A stretch of DNA of 55,633 bases from Pseudanabaena sp. UWO311. Its GTDB lineage: Bacteria; Cyanobacteriota; Cyanobacteriia; Pseudanabaenales; Pseudanabaenaceae. Positions 41,860-49,973 of the stretch are shown here, piece after piece. Every line of letters starts with the position of its first letter. Position 1 is the first letter of the stretch. The stretch is from positions 1 through 55,633 of the forward strand of contig NZ_SJEE01000035.1 in NCBI RefSeq assembly GCF_006937785.1. Direction: 5' to 3'. The translations under genes were made by a program, and so were the position numbers. The notes beneath the pieces are model-generated. The model saw only the letters and a list, made by a program, of their open reading frames with translations, was not told where the DNA came from and ran no database searches.

Positions 41860-43836
41860 ATGAACTTTTTGCTTCAAATTTACAATACCCCCAAACGTTG
41901 GTGGACAGAATTTTCATTACAAACCAAGCTAATGGCTTTGATTACGCTGTTAGTTTCTTTGCTGATGAGCGCTGTCACATTTTGGGCAGTTAACGATATT
42001 CAGACCGATGCTCGCCTTAATGATACGCGCTTTGGTAAAGATTTGGGGTTATTACTTGCAGCTAATGTTGCCCCATTGGTAGCCAAAAATGATCTCCAAG
42101 AAGTTACTCGCCTATCTAAAGAATTTTACGATAGTAGTTCTAGCATTCGCTATATTCTCTACGCTGATCCCGATGGTGAGATTTTTTACGGGATTCCATT
42201 TAACTCTAATGAGGTAAAAAATTCTTTAAGTATCAGGCGACGCATTCAGTTACCTGAAGATCCGATGATGCGTCCCGATCGCCCTTTGGTAAGACAACAT
42301 GTCACGCCACAGGGCGAAGTCACCGATATATTTGTCAATTTGCAGCATAACGGCAAAGCCCTAGGAATTATTGCGATCGGCATCAACCCTAACCCGACGG
42401 CAGTTGCTTCGTCGAGCCTAACTCTAGATGTGACAACAGCAGTATTTGTATCGATTTGGGCGATGGTGATTTTGGGAGCAGCCTCAAACTCGGTGACGAT
42501 TACGCGACCACTTAGGGAATTGGTGGCAGGGGTACAAAATATTGCTAGTGGCAATTTCAAGCAAAGGATCGACTTGCCTTTTGGTGGGGAGCTTGGGGAA
42601 TTAATCCGTAGCTTTAATGAGATGGCGCAACGTCTGAAAAAATACGAAGAGCAAAATATCGAAGAGTTGACTGCTGAAAAGGCAAAGCTGGAAACTCTAG
42701 TATCGACGATCGCAGATGGCGCGTTGTTACTTGACTCGGATATGCGGATCGTACTTGCCAATCCTGCGGCGATCAAAATTATGGGGTGGGATCAGGATTT
42801 AGAGAAAAATGCATGGCAAGGTAAAAGTATTTTGAACATTTTGCCAGATCGCCTCAGCGCTGATTTAGGGCGTTCGCTCATGCAAATTGCCACAGGCGAT
42901 CGCGAGGGCGGCGAATTTCGGATCATGGCTTCTGGCGAGAAGGGCGACTCGGTGCTTGCCCATGCTTTTAGAATTTGGATTACGAGTGTGCTCAGCTCCA
43001 GTAATGCAATTAAGGGGATTGCAATTACGATTCAGGACATCACCCGAGAGGTGGAGCTAAATGCTGCTCAGAGTCGATTTATTAGCAATGTTAGCCATGA
43101 ATTACGCACACCTTTATTTAATATCAAGTCTTTTATTGAGACTTTGCACGAATATGGTGATGAACTGAGTGATGATCAGAAGAAAGAATTTCTCGGTACA
43201 GCCAATAATGAAACCGATCGCCTGACACGCCTTGTGAATGATGTGTTGGATCTATCTCGCTTAGAGTCAGGTCGTCAATATCATTTCACGGCGATCGACT
43301 TATCTGAGACGATTGAGCAAACGGTGCGGACTTACAAGCTCAATGCTTCTTCTAAGGGTGTTGAGCTATTGCATGAAATTTCGCCCAACCTCGAAAGGAT
43401 TTGGGGGAATTATGATTTGATTTTGCAGGTTTTATACAATTTAGTTGGGAATGCTTTAAAGTTCACCGAAACTGGCGGCAAGGTCACGATTCGGATCTAT
43501 CCTTGGCAAGATCAAACTACTACTCAACCTCATCGTGTCGTCAATTATGTGAGGGTCGAGGTTGAGGATACTGGCTATGGCATTCCTCCCGAAGATTGCG
43601 ATCGCATTTTTGATCGTTTTTATCGTGTAGAAGATAAAGTGCATACTCTCGAAGGGACAGGACTCGGTCTATCGATTGTGCGTAATATCATTGAAAAACA
43701 TCACAGTGAGATTCATATCAAGAGTGAAGTTGGTGTTGGTAGTACATTCTGGTTTGATCTAAGTGTCTATCAAGATCGGTGTGAGTTACCTGTAGTTAAT
43801 GCGATCGCAGCACCTGTGCAAGCAATGTCAGTTTAA
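41860..43836 (+). CDS. nblS: NblS/Hik33 (DspA) sensor histidine kinase
   Basis: 658 residues, the essential cyanobacterial sensor kinase that works with the response regulator RpaB to control light-stress, phycobilisome and photosystem genes. Order: membrane helix 1 (about 22-44), periplasmic loop, membrane helix 2 (about 185-208), HAMP (RPLRELVAGVQNIASGNFKQ), PAS (about 270-390), HisKA with the phospho-accepting His413 in SNVSHELRTPLFNIKSF, and the ATPase domain (NLVGNALKFTE, VEVEDTGYGIPPED, GTGLGLSIV). All catalytic boxes are intact. The sequence around the histidine and the length are those of NblS rather than other kinases. Confidence 0.93.
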   Translation: MNFLLQIYNTPKRWWTEFSLQTKLMALITLLVSLLMSAVTFWAVNDIQTDARLNDTRFGKDLGLLLAANVAPLVAKNDLQEVTRLSKEFYDSSSSIRYILYADPDGEIFYGIPFNSNEVKNSLSIRRRIQLPEDPMMRPDRPLVRQHVTPQGEVTDIFVNLQHNGKALGIIAIGINPNPTAVASSSLTLDVTTAVFVSIWAMVILGAASNSVTITRPLRELVAGVQNIASGNFKQRIDLPFGGELGELIRSFNEMAQRLKKYEEQNIEELTAEKAKLETLVSTIADGALLLDSDMRIVLANPAAIKIMGWDQDLEKNAWQGKSILNILPDRLSADLGRSLMQIATGDREGGEFRIMASGEKGDSVLAHAFRIWITSVLSSSNAIKGIAITIQDITREVELNAAQSRFISNVSHELRTPLFNIKSFIETLHEYGDELSDDQKKEFLGTANNETDRLTRLVNDVLDLSRLESGRQYHFTAIDLSETIEQTVRTYKLNASSKGVELLHEISPNLERIWGNYDLILQVLYNLVGNALKFTETGGKVTIRIYPWQDQTTTQPHRVVNYVRVEVEDTGYGIPPEDCDRIFDRFYRVEDKVHTLEGTGLGLSIVRNIIEKHHSEIHIKSEVGVGSTFWFDLSVYQDRCELPVVNAIAAPVQAMSV

Positions 43837-43844
43837 AAATTTGA

Positions 43845-44111
43845 CTAGGCATCGTATACGTCACTGCGATGAGCAATGTTTGTTACACGCACTTGTTTAG
43901 ATTGTTCATTTACTTCATCCACAACCCGATAGTCGCCAGCTCTAAACCGATAAAAGCCTGAAAGATTTCCTTTTAGGGCTTTTATATTGGGATGCTGGTA
44001 TGGAGTTTGCTCTAGAGTACTAAAGCACCTAGCTAATTTTTTTGCGATCTCTGGGCTAGCGAATTTGTAAAAATCTCTAGCTTTATCTGTTAAAGCAATT
44101 TCATACGTCAT
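43845..44111 (-). CDS. RelE/ParE-type toxin
   Basis: 88 residues with the RelE fold pattern: YEIALTDKARDFYKFASPEI at the N-terminus, then ALKGNLSGFYRFRAGDYRVV and VRVTNIAHRSDVYD at the end. Basic and aromatic residues in these blocks bind and cut ribosome-bound mRNA in the family. It is downstream of, and overlaps by 11 bases, the antitoxin gene. It ends eight bases from nblS on the other strand. Confidence 0.9.
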   Translation of the reverse strand: MTYEIALTDKARDFYKFASPEIAKKLARCFSTLEQTPYQHPNIKALKGNLSGFYRFRAGDYRVVDEVNEQSKQVRVTNIAHRSDVYDA

Positions 44112-44331
44112 CGCGAATACTACGCCAGTTAGTTAGATTACCTTTAGCAATATCTTGTTTACCTTCTTCCCAAGAGTCCAAAAAATCGGGAATACTGAGT
44201 AGTTCATCTGTTGCTTCTTGGCTCTCCCTTTCTGCAAGATATGCCAAAAAATCTACGGCTACTTTTAGTCCTTCAGAAGATAAGCAATCAATATACTCTT
44301 CAATTTGATGACGAATTTCTAAAGTAGTCAT
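44101..44331 (-). CDS. Antitoxin partner of the RelE-type toxin
   Basis: 76 residues, acidic. The N-terminal helices read LEIRHQIEEYIDCLSSEGLK and VAVDFLAYLAERES; the C-terminal part (FLDSWEEGKQDIAKGNLTNW) probably wraps the toxin. It overlaps the toxin gene by 11 bases, so the two are coupled, antitoxin first. DNA binding for autoregulation is expected but not shown. Confidence 0.85.
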   Translation of the reverse strand: MTTLEIRHQIEEYIDCLSSEGLKVAVDFLAYLAERESQEATDELLSIPDFLDSWEEGKQDIAKGNLTNWRSIRDDV

Positions 44332-44499
44332 ATGCTTAGCTAGGTTACTAATTATATAAAAATTATAGCTTGGCTTATGGTCTGCCTTTGATGAGATGGG
44401 CGATTGCGGAACCTCGACAAAGCAGGCTCTGAGAAAAAATCACCTTCATAAACTATGGGATAATTAGCCCAAGTCAGCATATCAACATTTAAAAAAATC

Positions 44500-45345
44500 A
44501 TGAGCGATATAAAAGCTATTGAATCTGCAATCGGATTAACATTTCTCGATAAAAATTTACTTTTGCAAGCGCTAACTCACACAACTTATGCACGATTGAT
44601 AGGTACTCCTGAAGCTCATAACGGATGTTTAGCAATTTTTGGAGATACTTTACTTGACTTAATTGTAGTTGAGCATCTATACAAAGTTCATGGCAACCAG
44701 CTTGGTAAGCAATTTATTTCTTATGAAAGAGATAAATTGGTAAAGAAGGACGGAAATCCGATCTTATTTTCAGAAAAAATCTGTCTCAATAAACTTGTCA
44801 GGATTAAAAAGACAGACGATCTAATTAGCTCAGAAGATATTATCCGCTCGTTTAAAGCATTGTTAGCTGCAATCTATTTGGATCAAGGATTAGGTAGAGT
44901 TCAGAATTGGTTTATAAATCAATTTCTCTCGCCTCTAGACTCAGATAGTAGCGAGACTATAGAGAATAATTTATCAATAGTTGATATAGCAGTTATTGAA
45001 AAGGCAATCTCGCACGAATTTTGTAATAAAGCATTCCTTCAAACAGCAATTACAGAGCGTTCTTATGCCGTGCGATGGAAAAATTCTGGTGATCATAATG
45101 AAGGGTTGGCACTTTTAGGAGATTCTTTATTAGATTTCATTGTTCTCGAATACCTCTACAACCTCAAAGGTAAATATGGGAAAGGTAAGTTGTCGAGTAA
45201 TCGAGACAAGTTGGTGAAGGATAACACACTAGAATTTATTGCTAACAGATTGGGCTTAGCACGCTTTATTCGCCACGATGGAATGTTGGGGACTAAAAAT
45301 TTGACGGATGGGTTAGAAGCTATATATAGGTGCAATATATCTTGA
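44500..45345 (+). CDS. Tandem RNase III-like domain protein (upstream part of a frameshifted RNase III x2-GUN4 gene)
   Basis: 281 residues with two RNase III-type domains. Domain 1 (about 3-140) has LTHTTYARLI, HNGCLAIFGDTLLDLIVVEH and SFKALLAAIYLDQGLG. Domain 2 (about 155-281) has ITERSYAVRW, HNEGLALLGDSLLDFIVLEY and LTDGLEAI. In active RNase III the signature is NERLEFLGD with a later DxxEA pair. Domain 1 lacks both glutamates of the signature and the D and E of the second block; domain 2 lacks only the second glutamate of the signature. After LEAI the frame runs into CNIS and stops, but the +1 frame continues as GAIYLDGGL. Two domains in one chain recall Dicer-like pairs. No double-stranded RNA-binding domain is present. 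Confidence 0.82.
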   Translation: MSDIKAIESAIGLTFLDKNLLLQALTHTTYARLIGTPEAHNGCLAIFGDTLLDLIVVEHLYKVHGNQLGKQFISYERDKLVKKDGNPILFSEKICLNKLVRIKKTDDLISSEDIIRSFKALLAAIYLDQGLGRVQNWFINQFLSPLDSDSSETIENNLSIVDIAVIEKAISHEFCNKAFLQTAITERSYAVRWKNSGDHNEGLALLGDSLLDFIVLEYLYNLKGKYGKGKLSSNRDKLVKDNTLEFIANRLGLARFIRHDGMLGTKNLTDGLEAIYRCNIS

Positions 45346-45907
45346 TGGGGGACTGAATGTTTCAAGAGATTGGCTCTTTAGGCAGATCCCAAAAGAAATC
45401 ATTACTGAGATAGAAAATCAGTTTTTCCAAGATGAATCTATGTCGCAGTTTTTACCTGCAAATATTTTCAGTACAGATTCTTTAATTTCATCAATAGACA
45501 TAAGCTACAGCAAACTTAATGATTTATTGAGTAATGGACAATGGCAAGATGCCGATCTAGAAACAAAGGAATTGATGTTGCGTGTTGTCGAGCAAGTTGA
45601 TTATTTGCCAAGCGAATTAATTGATACTTTTCCCTGTGAGGATTTAAAAATAATTGATCAACTATGGACACATTATTCGAGTGGTAATTTTGGATTCAGC
45701 GTTCAGGTTGAAATTTTGGAAAAGGTAAATGGAGATTGGGACAGTTTTAACGATCTCGTTGGTTGGCGAGGGCAATCTAAGAATGATCGCATTTATAACC
45801 TGAATGCACCCACAGGACACCTTCCCTCATCAGCTATCCGACTTGTTGGGAATGGGGCTAAAGCGAAGATTAAACTGTTGAAGCGTGCTGAAATGTGTAC
45901 ATTATAA
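45329..45907 (+). CDS. GUN4-domain part of the frameshifted RNase III x2-GUN4 gene
   Basis: The +1 frame from 45329 completes RNase III domain 2 (GAIYLDGGLNVSRDWLFRQI) and then encodes a linker and a GUN4 domain. The first ATG in this frame is at 45440. GUN4 blocks are YSKLNDLLSNGQWQDADLET, DTFPCEDLKIIDQLWTHYSS, GNFGFSVQVEI and NAPTGHLPSSAIR. Classical GUN4 binds protoporphyrin and boosts Mg-chelatase; many cyanobacterial GUN4-domain proteins are fused to other modules with unknown signals. If translated alone from 45440 it would be a free GUN4-like protein of 155 residues. The two parts are probably one ancestral gene split by a one-base insertion near 45322-45328 (ATATATA). Confidence 0.82.
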   Translation, partial: GAIYLDGGLNVSRDWLFRQIPKEIITEIENQFFQDESMSQFLPANIFSTDSLISSIDISYSKLNDLLSNGQWQDADLETKELMLRVVEQVDYLPSELIDTFPCEDLKIIDQLWTHYSSGNFGFSVQVEILEKVNGDWDSFNDLVGWRGQSKNDRIYNLNAPTGHLPSSAIRLVGNGAKAKIKLLKRAEMCTL

Positions 45908-45983
45908 AGAGATTTGTTTGGATCTTCTTGATCCCCCAATTCAAGAATCAAAAGTAGGTAGAGTTACGCCACTAACCCGATAG

Positions 45984-46829
45984 ATGTACGATAATACCTG
46001 CAAATTCTTAGTCGAAAATTTTCCCACTGACTTTGCTACTTGGCTGCTGGGGAAACCGATCGCCCTAACCAAACTCGAACCATCAGAACTCTCAGTCGAT
46101 CCGATTCGTGCCGATTCAGTTATTCTTCTAGAATCCTCAGCAGTTATTATGCATCTGGAGTTTCAAACCAAAACCGATGACACAATGCCTTATCGGATGG
46201 CGAACTATTACTTGCGACTTTACGGTAAATATGCAGCCAAGGAAATTCATCAAACCGTAATCTACCTAAGACCAACAAAATCAGCACTTGCCTATCAAAC
46301 CAACTTTACAACCAACAAGCTAAATCATGAATTTAATGTGATTCGACTGTGGGAGCAACCTACAGAGACTTTTCAACAGTATCAAGGACTTTTACCTCTA
46401 GCAGTTTTAACAAAAACAGGTAATCCCAGCGAAACCTTACGAGAAGTTGCCAAATTAATCGACAATATTGAAGATCGAAAAGTTAAAAGTAATGTCACTG
46501 CTGCCACAGCAATTATTTCTGGGCTAGCATTAGATCATGAAGTAATTCAACGATTACTTAGGAGTGAAATCATGGAAGAGTCTGTAGTTTATCAAGAAAT
46601 TTTGCGCGAAGGCTTAACTAAAGGAAAAGCTGAAGGTTTAGCTAAAGGAAAAGCTGAGGGTTTAGCCAAAGGCAAGGTTGAAGCAGCTAATCAAATAGCT
46701 CTAAACATGCTGCGATCTAATATGTCTCCAGATTTGGTAGCTCAGTTAACTGGGCTAACCGCAAAACAAATCTTAAAACTGCAAAAACTATCCACAAAAA
46801 AGGGACAAAAGCCAAAAGCTAATCTCTAA
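45984..46829 (+). CDS. Rpn-like PD-(D/E)XK nuclease/transposase family protein
   Basis: 281 residues. The N-terminal nuclease-like domain (about 1-150) has FPTDFATWLLGKP, PIRADSVILLES and IMHLEFQTKTDDTMPYRMAN, where D, E and Q/K form the PD-(D/E)XK-type site. This is the cyanobacterial relative of recombination-promoting nucleases. The C-terminal part is helical and includes three near repeats of KGKAEGLA (about 211-233), from a 24-bp tandem repeat in the DNA at about 46615-46680. Copy-number change there would alter the length without breaking the frame. Related genes are very frequent in cyanobacteria; the role is unclear. Confidence 0.88.
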   Translation: MYDNTCKFLVENFPTDFATWLLGKPIALTKLEPSELSVDPIRADSVILLESSAVIMHLEFQTKTDDTMPYRMANYYLRLYGKYAAKEIHQTVIYLRPTKSALAYQTNFTTNKLNHEFNVIRLWEQPTETFQQYQGLLPLAVLTKTGNPSETLREVAKLIDNIEDRKVKSNVTAATAIISGLALDHEVIQRLLRSEIMEESVVYQEILREGLTKGKAEGLAKGKAEGLAKGKVEAANQIALNMLRSNMSPDLVAQLTGLTAKQILKLQKLSTKKGQKPKANL

Positions 46830-46859
46830 TCACAAAATTCAACCAAGCTCTAATTTTCT

Positions 46860-47624
46860 ATGTCCCTAGCGCCAATTCTCAAAGCCGAAAATATTTCTAA
46901 ATCCTTTGGCGGTATTCATGCAGTCAGTAATGCTCAAATCGAAGTACCTGCGGGAAGTATCACAGGGCTAATTGGTCCAAATGGTGCAGGAAAAACTACA
47001 TTTTTTGGATTGCTCTCCAATTTCCTTAAGCCCGATCGCGGTACGGTGCAGTTTAATGGAATGCCAATCCAAGGCAAACCACCCCATGCGATCGCTAAAC
47101 TTGGCATGATCCGCACCTTTCAAGTGCCGCGTGTGTTGTCGAGGTTATCAGTGCTAGAAAATATGTTGCTAGCCGCTCAAGATCAGGTGGGCGAAAAGTT
47201 TTGGAACACTTGGTTTCAAGGACAAAAAATTGCCGTTCAAGAGCGAGAGAATCGCGAAAAAGCCAGACATATTCTTGAGTCTGTTGGCTTAATTAGAATG
47301 GAAGATGATTTTGCGGGTTGTCTATCGGGTGGACAGCGCAAGTTATTAGAAATTGCTCGCGCTTTGATGACTGACCCTAAATTGATTTTGCTAGATGAAC
47401 CTGCGGCGGGGGTAAATCCTGCTTTGATTGAGGAGATTTGCTGCTATATCCACAAGTGGAACCAAGAGGGAATGAGCTTTTTGATCATCGAACACAATAT
47501 GGATGTGATTATGTCTCTGTGCGATCGCGTCTGGGTCTTAGCCGAAGGTCACAACCTCGCCGATGGCTCACCTACCGAAATTCAGTCTGATCCTAAAGTT
47601 TTAGAGGCTTACTTAGGTTCATGA
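46860..47624 (+). CDS. LivG/NatA-type ABC transporter ATP-binding protein
   Basis: 254 residues, a cytoplasmic ATPase of the branched-chain/neutral amino-acid uptake family. Walker A is GPNGAGKTT (residues about 40-48), the signature is LSGGQRKLLEIARAL, Walker B is LILLDEPAAGVNP, and the switch histidine is in IIEHNMDVI. The insertion NMLLAAQDQVGEKFWNTWFQ is typical of LivG. The permeases, LivF and binding protein are not here; in cyanobacteria the neutral amino-acid system NatABCDE is often scattered, so this may be NatA. It is coupled by a four-base overlap to a DUF3326 gene. Confidence 0.9.
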   Translation: MSLAPILKAENISKSFGGIHAVSNAQIEVPAGSITGLIGPNGAGKTTFFGLLSNFLKPDRGTVQFNGMPIQGKPPHAIAKLGMIRTFQVPRVLSRLSVLENMLLAAQDQVGEKFWNTWFQGQKIAVQERENREKARHILESVGLIRMEDDFAGCLSGGQRKLLEIARALMTDPKLILLDEPAAGVNPALIEEICCYIHKWNQEGMSFLIIEHNMDVIMSLCDRVWVLAEGHNLADGSPTEIQSDPKVLEAYLGS

Positions 47625-48646
47625 CATTTAATGTTTTACTGCTTGTTCCAACTGGGATTAATGCTGCTATTGGTGGCTATGCGGGGGATGCTTTGCCAGT
47701 GGCGAGAGCGATCGCATCAATAGCAGATAACGTGATTACGCATCCCAATGTCTTAAACGGCGCGAGTTTATATTGGTCAATGCCGAATGTTTTATATGTG
47801 GAAGGTTATGCGATCGATCGCATGGCAAGGGGGCATTGGGGTTTGCGTCCTGTCCGAGCTAATCGAATTGGCATAATTCTCGATCGCAGTATGGAGCCAG
47901 ATTTAGAATTGCGTCACCGTCAAGCGATCGCAGCTGCTCAAGCCACATTAGGTTTAAATATTACGGATATTCTCGTTACCGATCAGCCTCTTGGTGTAGA
48001 ACTGCGATCGGGAGACTCTGGCGCGACATGGGGAACAATCGCCAATCTCGATAGTTTACTCAGAGCCGCCGAAAAATTAATTAAAGTCTCCAAAGTCGAA
48101 GCGATCGCAGTGGTGGCAAGATTTCCTGATGACTCAGATAGCGAGGCGTTACAAAACTATCGCCAAGGTAAAGGAGTCGATGCTCTCGCGGGAGCCGAAG
48201 CCGTAATTAGTCATGCGATTGTGCGCGAGTTTGCCATTCCCTGCGCCCATGCTCCTGCTTTGCAACCATTGCCACTAGATCCGAGCGTTTCGCCTCGCGC
48301 TGCTGCCGAAGAATTAGGTTATACGTTTTTGCCTTGTGTATTGGTTGGCTTGAGCCGCGCTCCAAAAATCATTACATCGCCAGATTTATTTAATGCAGGT
48401 GATTTGAAAGCTGATCGGATTGATGCGATCGTCACTCCCTATAGTGCCTGTGGCGGCGCAGGTTTACTAGCACTTAATCCACTTCCCCATGTGCAGACTA
48501 TTTTTGTTAGAGAAAATCAAACAGCATTGAATGTTACGCCTGAAATGTTGGGCTTAAAAGGTATTCAAGTTGAAAATTATTGGGAAGCGATCGGGGTTTT
48601 GACTGCAATTAAATCTGGAATTAATCCTCAAAGCTTGCGGGTATAA
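47621..48646 (+). CDS. DUF3326 family protein
   Basis: 341 residues, cyanobacterial/plant-type DUF3326. The N-terminus has LLLVPTGINAAIGGYAGDAL and LPVARAIASIADNVITHPNV; later blocks are MARGHWGLRPVRANRIGIIL, GAEAVISHAIVREFAIPCAH and ALNPLPHVQTIFVREN. Function unknown. The start codon lies in the stop of the LivG-type gene (ATGA), so expression is linked. No signal peptide; probably cytoplasmic. Length is normal and the ORF intact. Confidence 0.9.
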   Translation: MTFNVLLLVPTGINAAIGGYAGDALPVARAIASIADNVITHPNVLNGASLYWSMPNVLYVEGYAIDRMARGHWGLRPVRANRIGIILDRSMEPDLELRHRQAIAAAQATLGLNITDILVTDQPLGVELRSGDSGATWGTIANLDSLLRAAEKLIKVSKVEAIAVVARFPDDSDSEALQNYRQGKGVDALAGAEAVISHAIVREFAIPCAHAPALQPLPLDPSVSPRAAAEELGYTFLPCVLVGLSRAPKIITSPDLFNAGDLKADRIDAIVTPYSACGGAGLLALNPLPHVQTIFVRENQTALNVTPEMLGLKGIQVENYWEAIGVLTAIKSGINPQSLRV

Positions 48647-48768
48647 GAGATATTTTTATGCATTGGCGTTGCAGAGAATATTGCTGTGGCAACAAATCTA
48701 GACTGTTAATACCAAAACACAAAGGGGCGACAGCTATATAAGATAAAAAGAAGAAAGAGGGCAAAAAA

Positions 48769-49026
48769 ATGGCAGGAGTATGCAGATTAGAAATAAGTGA
48801 AAGTTAAGAAGAGCTGAAAAAGATGCTAGGGCGGCAGTAAACAAGCTCAGACAAAGAGCGATTGCAAGTATTATCCTTACTGAAAAACAAGCAAGCCACA
48901 ACATTACAAGTTTGGGCGATCGATAATGCTCAAGCCTCAAGTTTAAAAGTATCCTTGCAAGCTATGCTCTTAAGATTGAGAGGAAAACATAATCGCTTAA
49001 TGTGCCACGCTTGTGGCAATAAGTAG
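48769..49026 (+). pseudogene. IS630-family transposase N-terminal relic
   Basis: Helix-turn-helix N-terminal region with in-frame stops at 48805 and 48838. Related transposases begin MAGVxxLEISES and continue with a block of the type RIQVLYLLKxxQA. After about 60 residues the similarity fades and the frame ends at 49024-49026. Confidence 0.7.
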
Positions 49027-49040
49027 CTACGCAAAATTAA

Positions 49041-49133
49041 TAGGACTTACGCAAAAATGCCCTGAAAGCCTCATTTTACTGTAGGGGCAATTCATGAATT
49101 GCCCCTACATCTTGTTCTTTTGCGTAAGTCCTA
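49041..49133. mobile_element. 93-bp MITE with TAGGACTTACGCA ends (copy 2)
   Basis: TAGGACTTACGCAAAA to TTTTGCGTAAGTCCTA with the central GTAGGGGCAATTCATGAATTG palindrome, the same length as the copy at 14221. It is nested within the IS630-type relic. Confidence 0.88.
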
Positions 49134-49254
49134 ATTAAATACAAAAACCAATATATTTACCGCTTGCTAAGCGGGCGATGGATATATTGGTTCTGTGTTT
49201 AAAAAACACAAAATGGCGTAGCCATTTTGTGTTTTGGTATTAATTAATTTGAGA

Positions 49255-49968
49255 ATGGAAGAAGTTAAGCCTGATGGGAAACTTATGCGAATCTTATTGG
49301 TAGATGACGAAGAAGAGCTAGCTGAACCACTTCAACGGATTTTGACAAATCAGGGCTATTTTGTTGATAGCGCTAATAGTGGCGATCGCGGCTGGGAATT
49401 AGCGCAGACAGGTGATTATGACTTGCTGATTTTGGATTGGATGATGCCTGAGAAGTCGGGGGTAGAAATTTGCAGCTCATTGCGTCAGAAAGGAGATAGT
49501 ACACCCGTTCTCATCCTCACCGCCAAAGATACTCTTGACGATCGCGTCGCAGGTTTAGATAGTGGCGCTGACGATTATTTAGTAAAACCTTTTGAATTGA
49601 GGGAGTTACTCGCCAGAGTGAGGGCGTTACTGCGCCGTGCCCCTTCGCCGATCGCATTAACTAGTGAGCCTGCAAAATTAAGTTATGGAGACTTGGAACT
49701 TGATCGCGATAATCAAGTCGTATATCGAGATCAAGTTGCGATCGCTTTAACCGAGAGAGAATATCAGCTCTTAGAGTATTTTATGTTTCACCCAAACCAA
49801 TTACTAAGCCATGAACTAATCTCGCAACATCTTTGGAAAGAAGGAGAAGATGCCCCAACGAGCAATGCCCTAGCAGCGCAGATCAAATTACTACGGCGCA
49901 AAATTGATCGCGATCGCCAAATTTCTTTGATCAATACTGTGTATGGCAAAGGCTATCGCTTTGGCTAG
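49255..49968 (+). CDS. rppA: OmpR/PhoB-family response regulator, RppA-like
   Basis: About 237 residues from ATG 49255; ATG 49285 (MRILLVDDEEELAEPL) is equally possible, and the longest frame starts at a TTG at 49234 inside the IS end. The receiver domain has the acidic pair DDEEE, the phospho-accepting Asp51 (counted from 49285) in LLILDWMMPEKSG, TAKD and the lysine in YLVKPFELRE. The C-terminal winged helix has LTEREYQLLEYF and NTVYGKGYRFG. The LDWMMP form and overall sequence match RppA, which responds to redox or metal with a partner kinase in other cyanobacteria. No kinase gene is adjacent, so the partner is unknown here. Confidence 0.85.
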   Translation: MEEVKPDGKLMRILLVDDEEELAEPLQRILTNQGYFVDSANSGDRGWELAQTGDYDLLILDWMMPEKSGVEICSSLRQKGDSTPVLILTAKDTLDDRVAGLDSGADDYLVKPFELRELLARVRALLRRAPSPIALTSEPAKLSYGDLELDRDNQVVYRDQVAIALTEREYQLLEYFMFHPNQLLSHELISQHLWKEGEDAPTSNALAAQIKLLRRKIDRDRQISLINTVYGKGYRFG

Positions 49969-49973
49969 AAGCC

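Larger units (their letters stand above)
48709..49240. mobile_element. Degenerate IS630-type insertion sequence with ATACCAAAACACAAA ends
   Basis: Bounded by ATACCAAAACACAAA (48709-48723) and its inverse TTTGTGTTTTGGTAT (about 49226-49240), with TA at the outer ends. Inside, from ATG 48769, a frame reads MAGVCRLEISES, stop, EELKKMLGRQ, stop, DKERLQVLSLLKNKQATTLQ: the beginning of an IS630-family transposase with two stops. The catalytic DDE part is lost. A 93-bp MITE (49041-49133) has jumped into it. The right end abuts the response-regulator gene. Confidence 0.75.
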
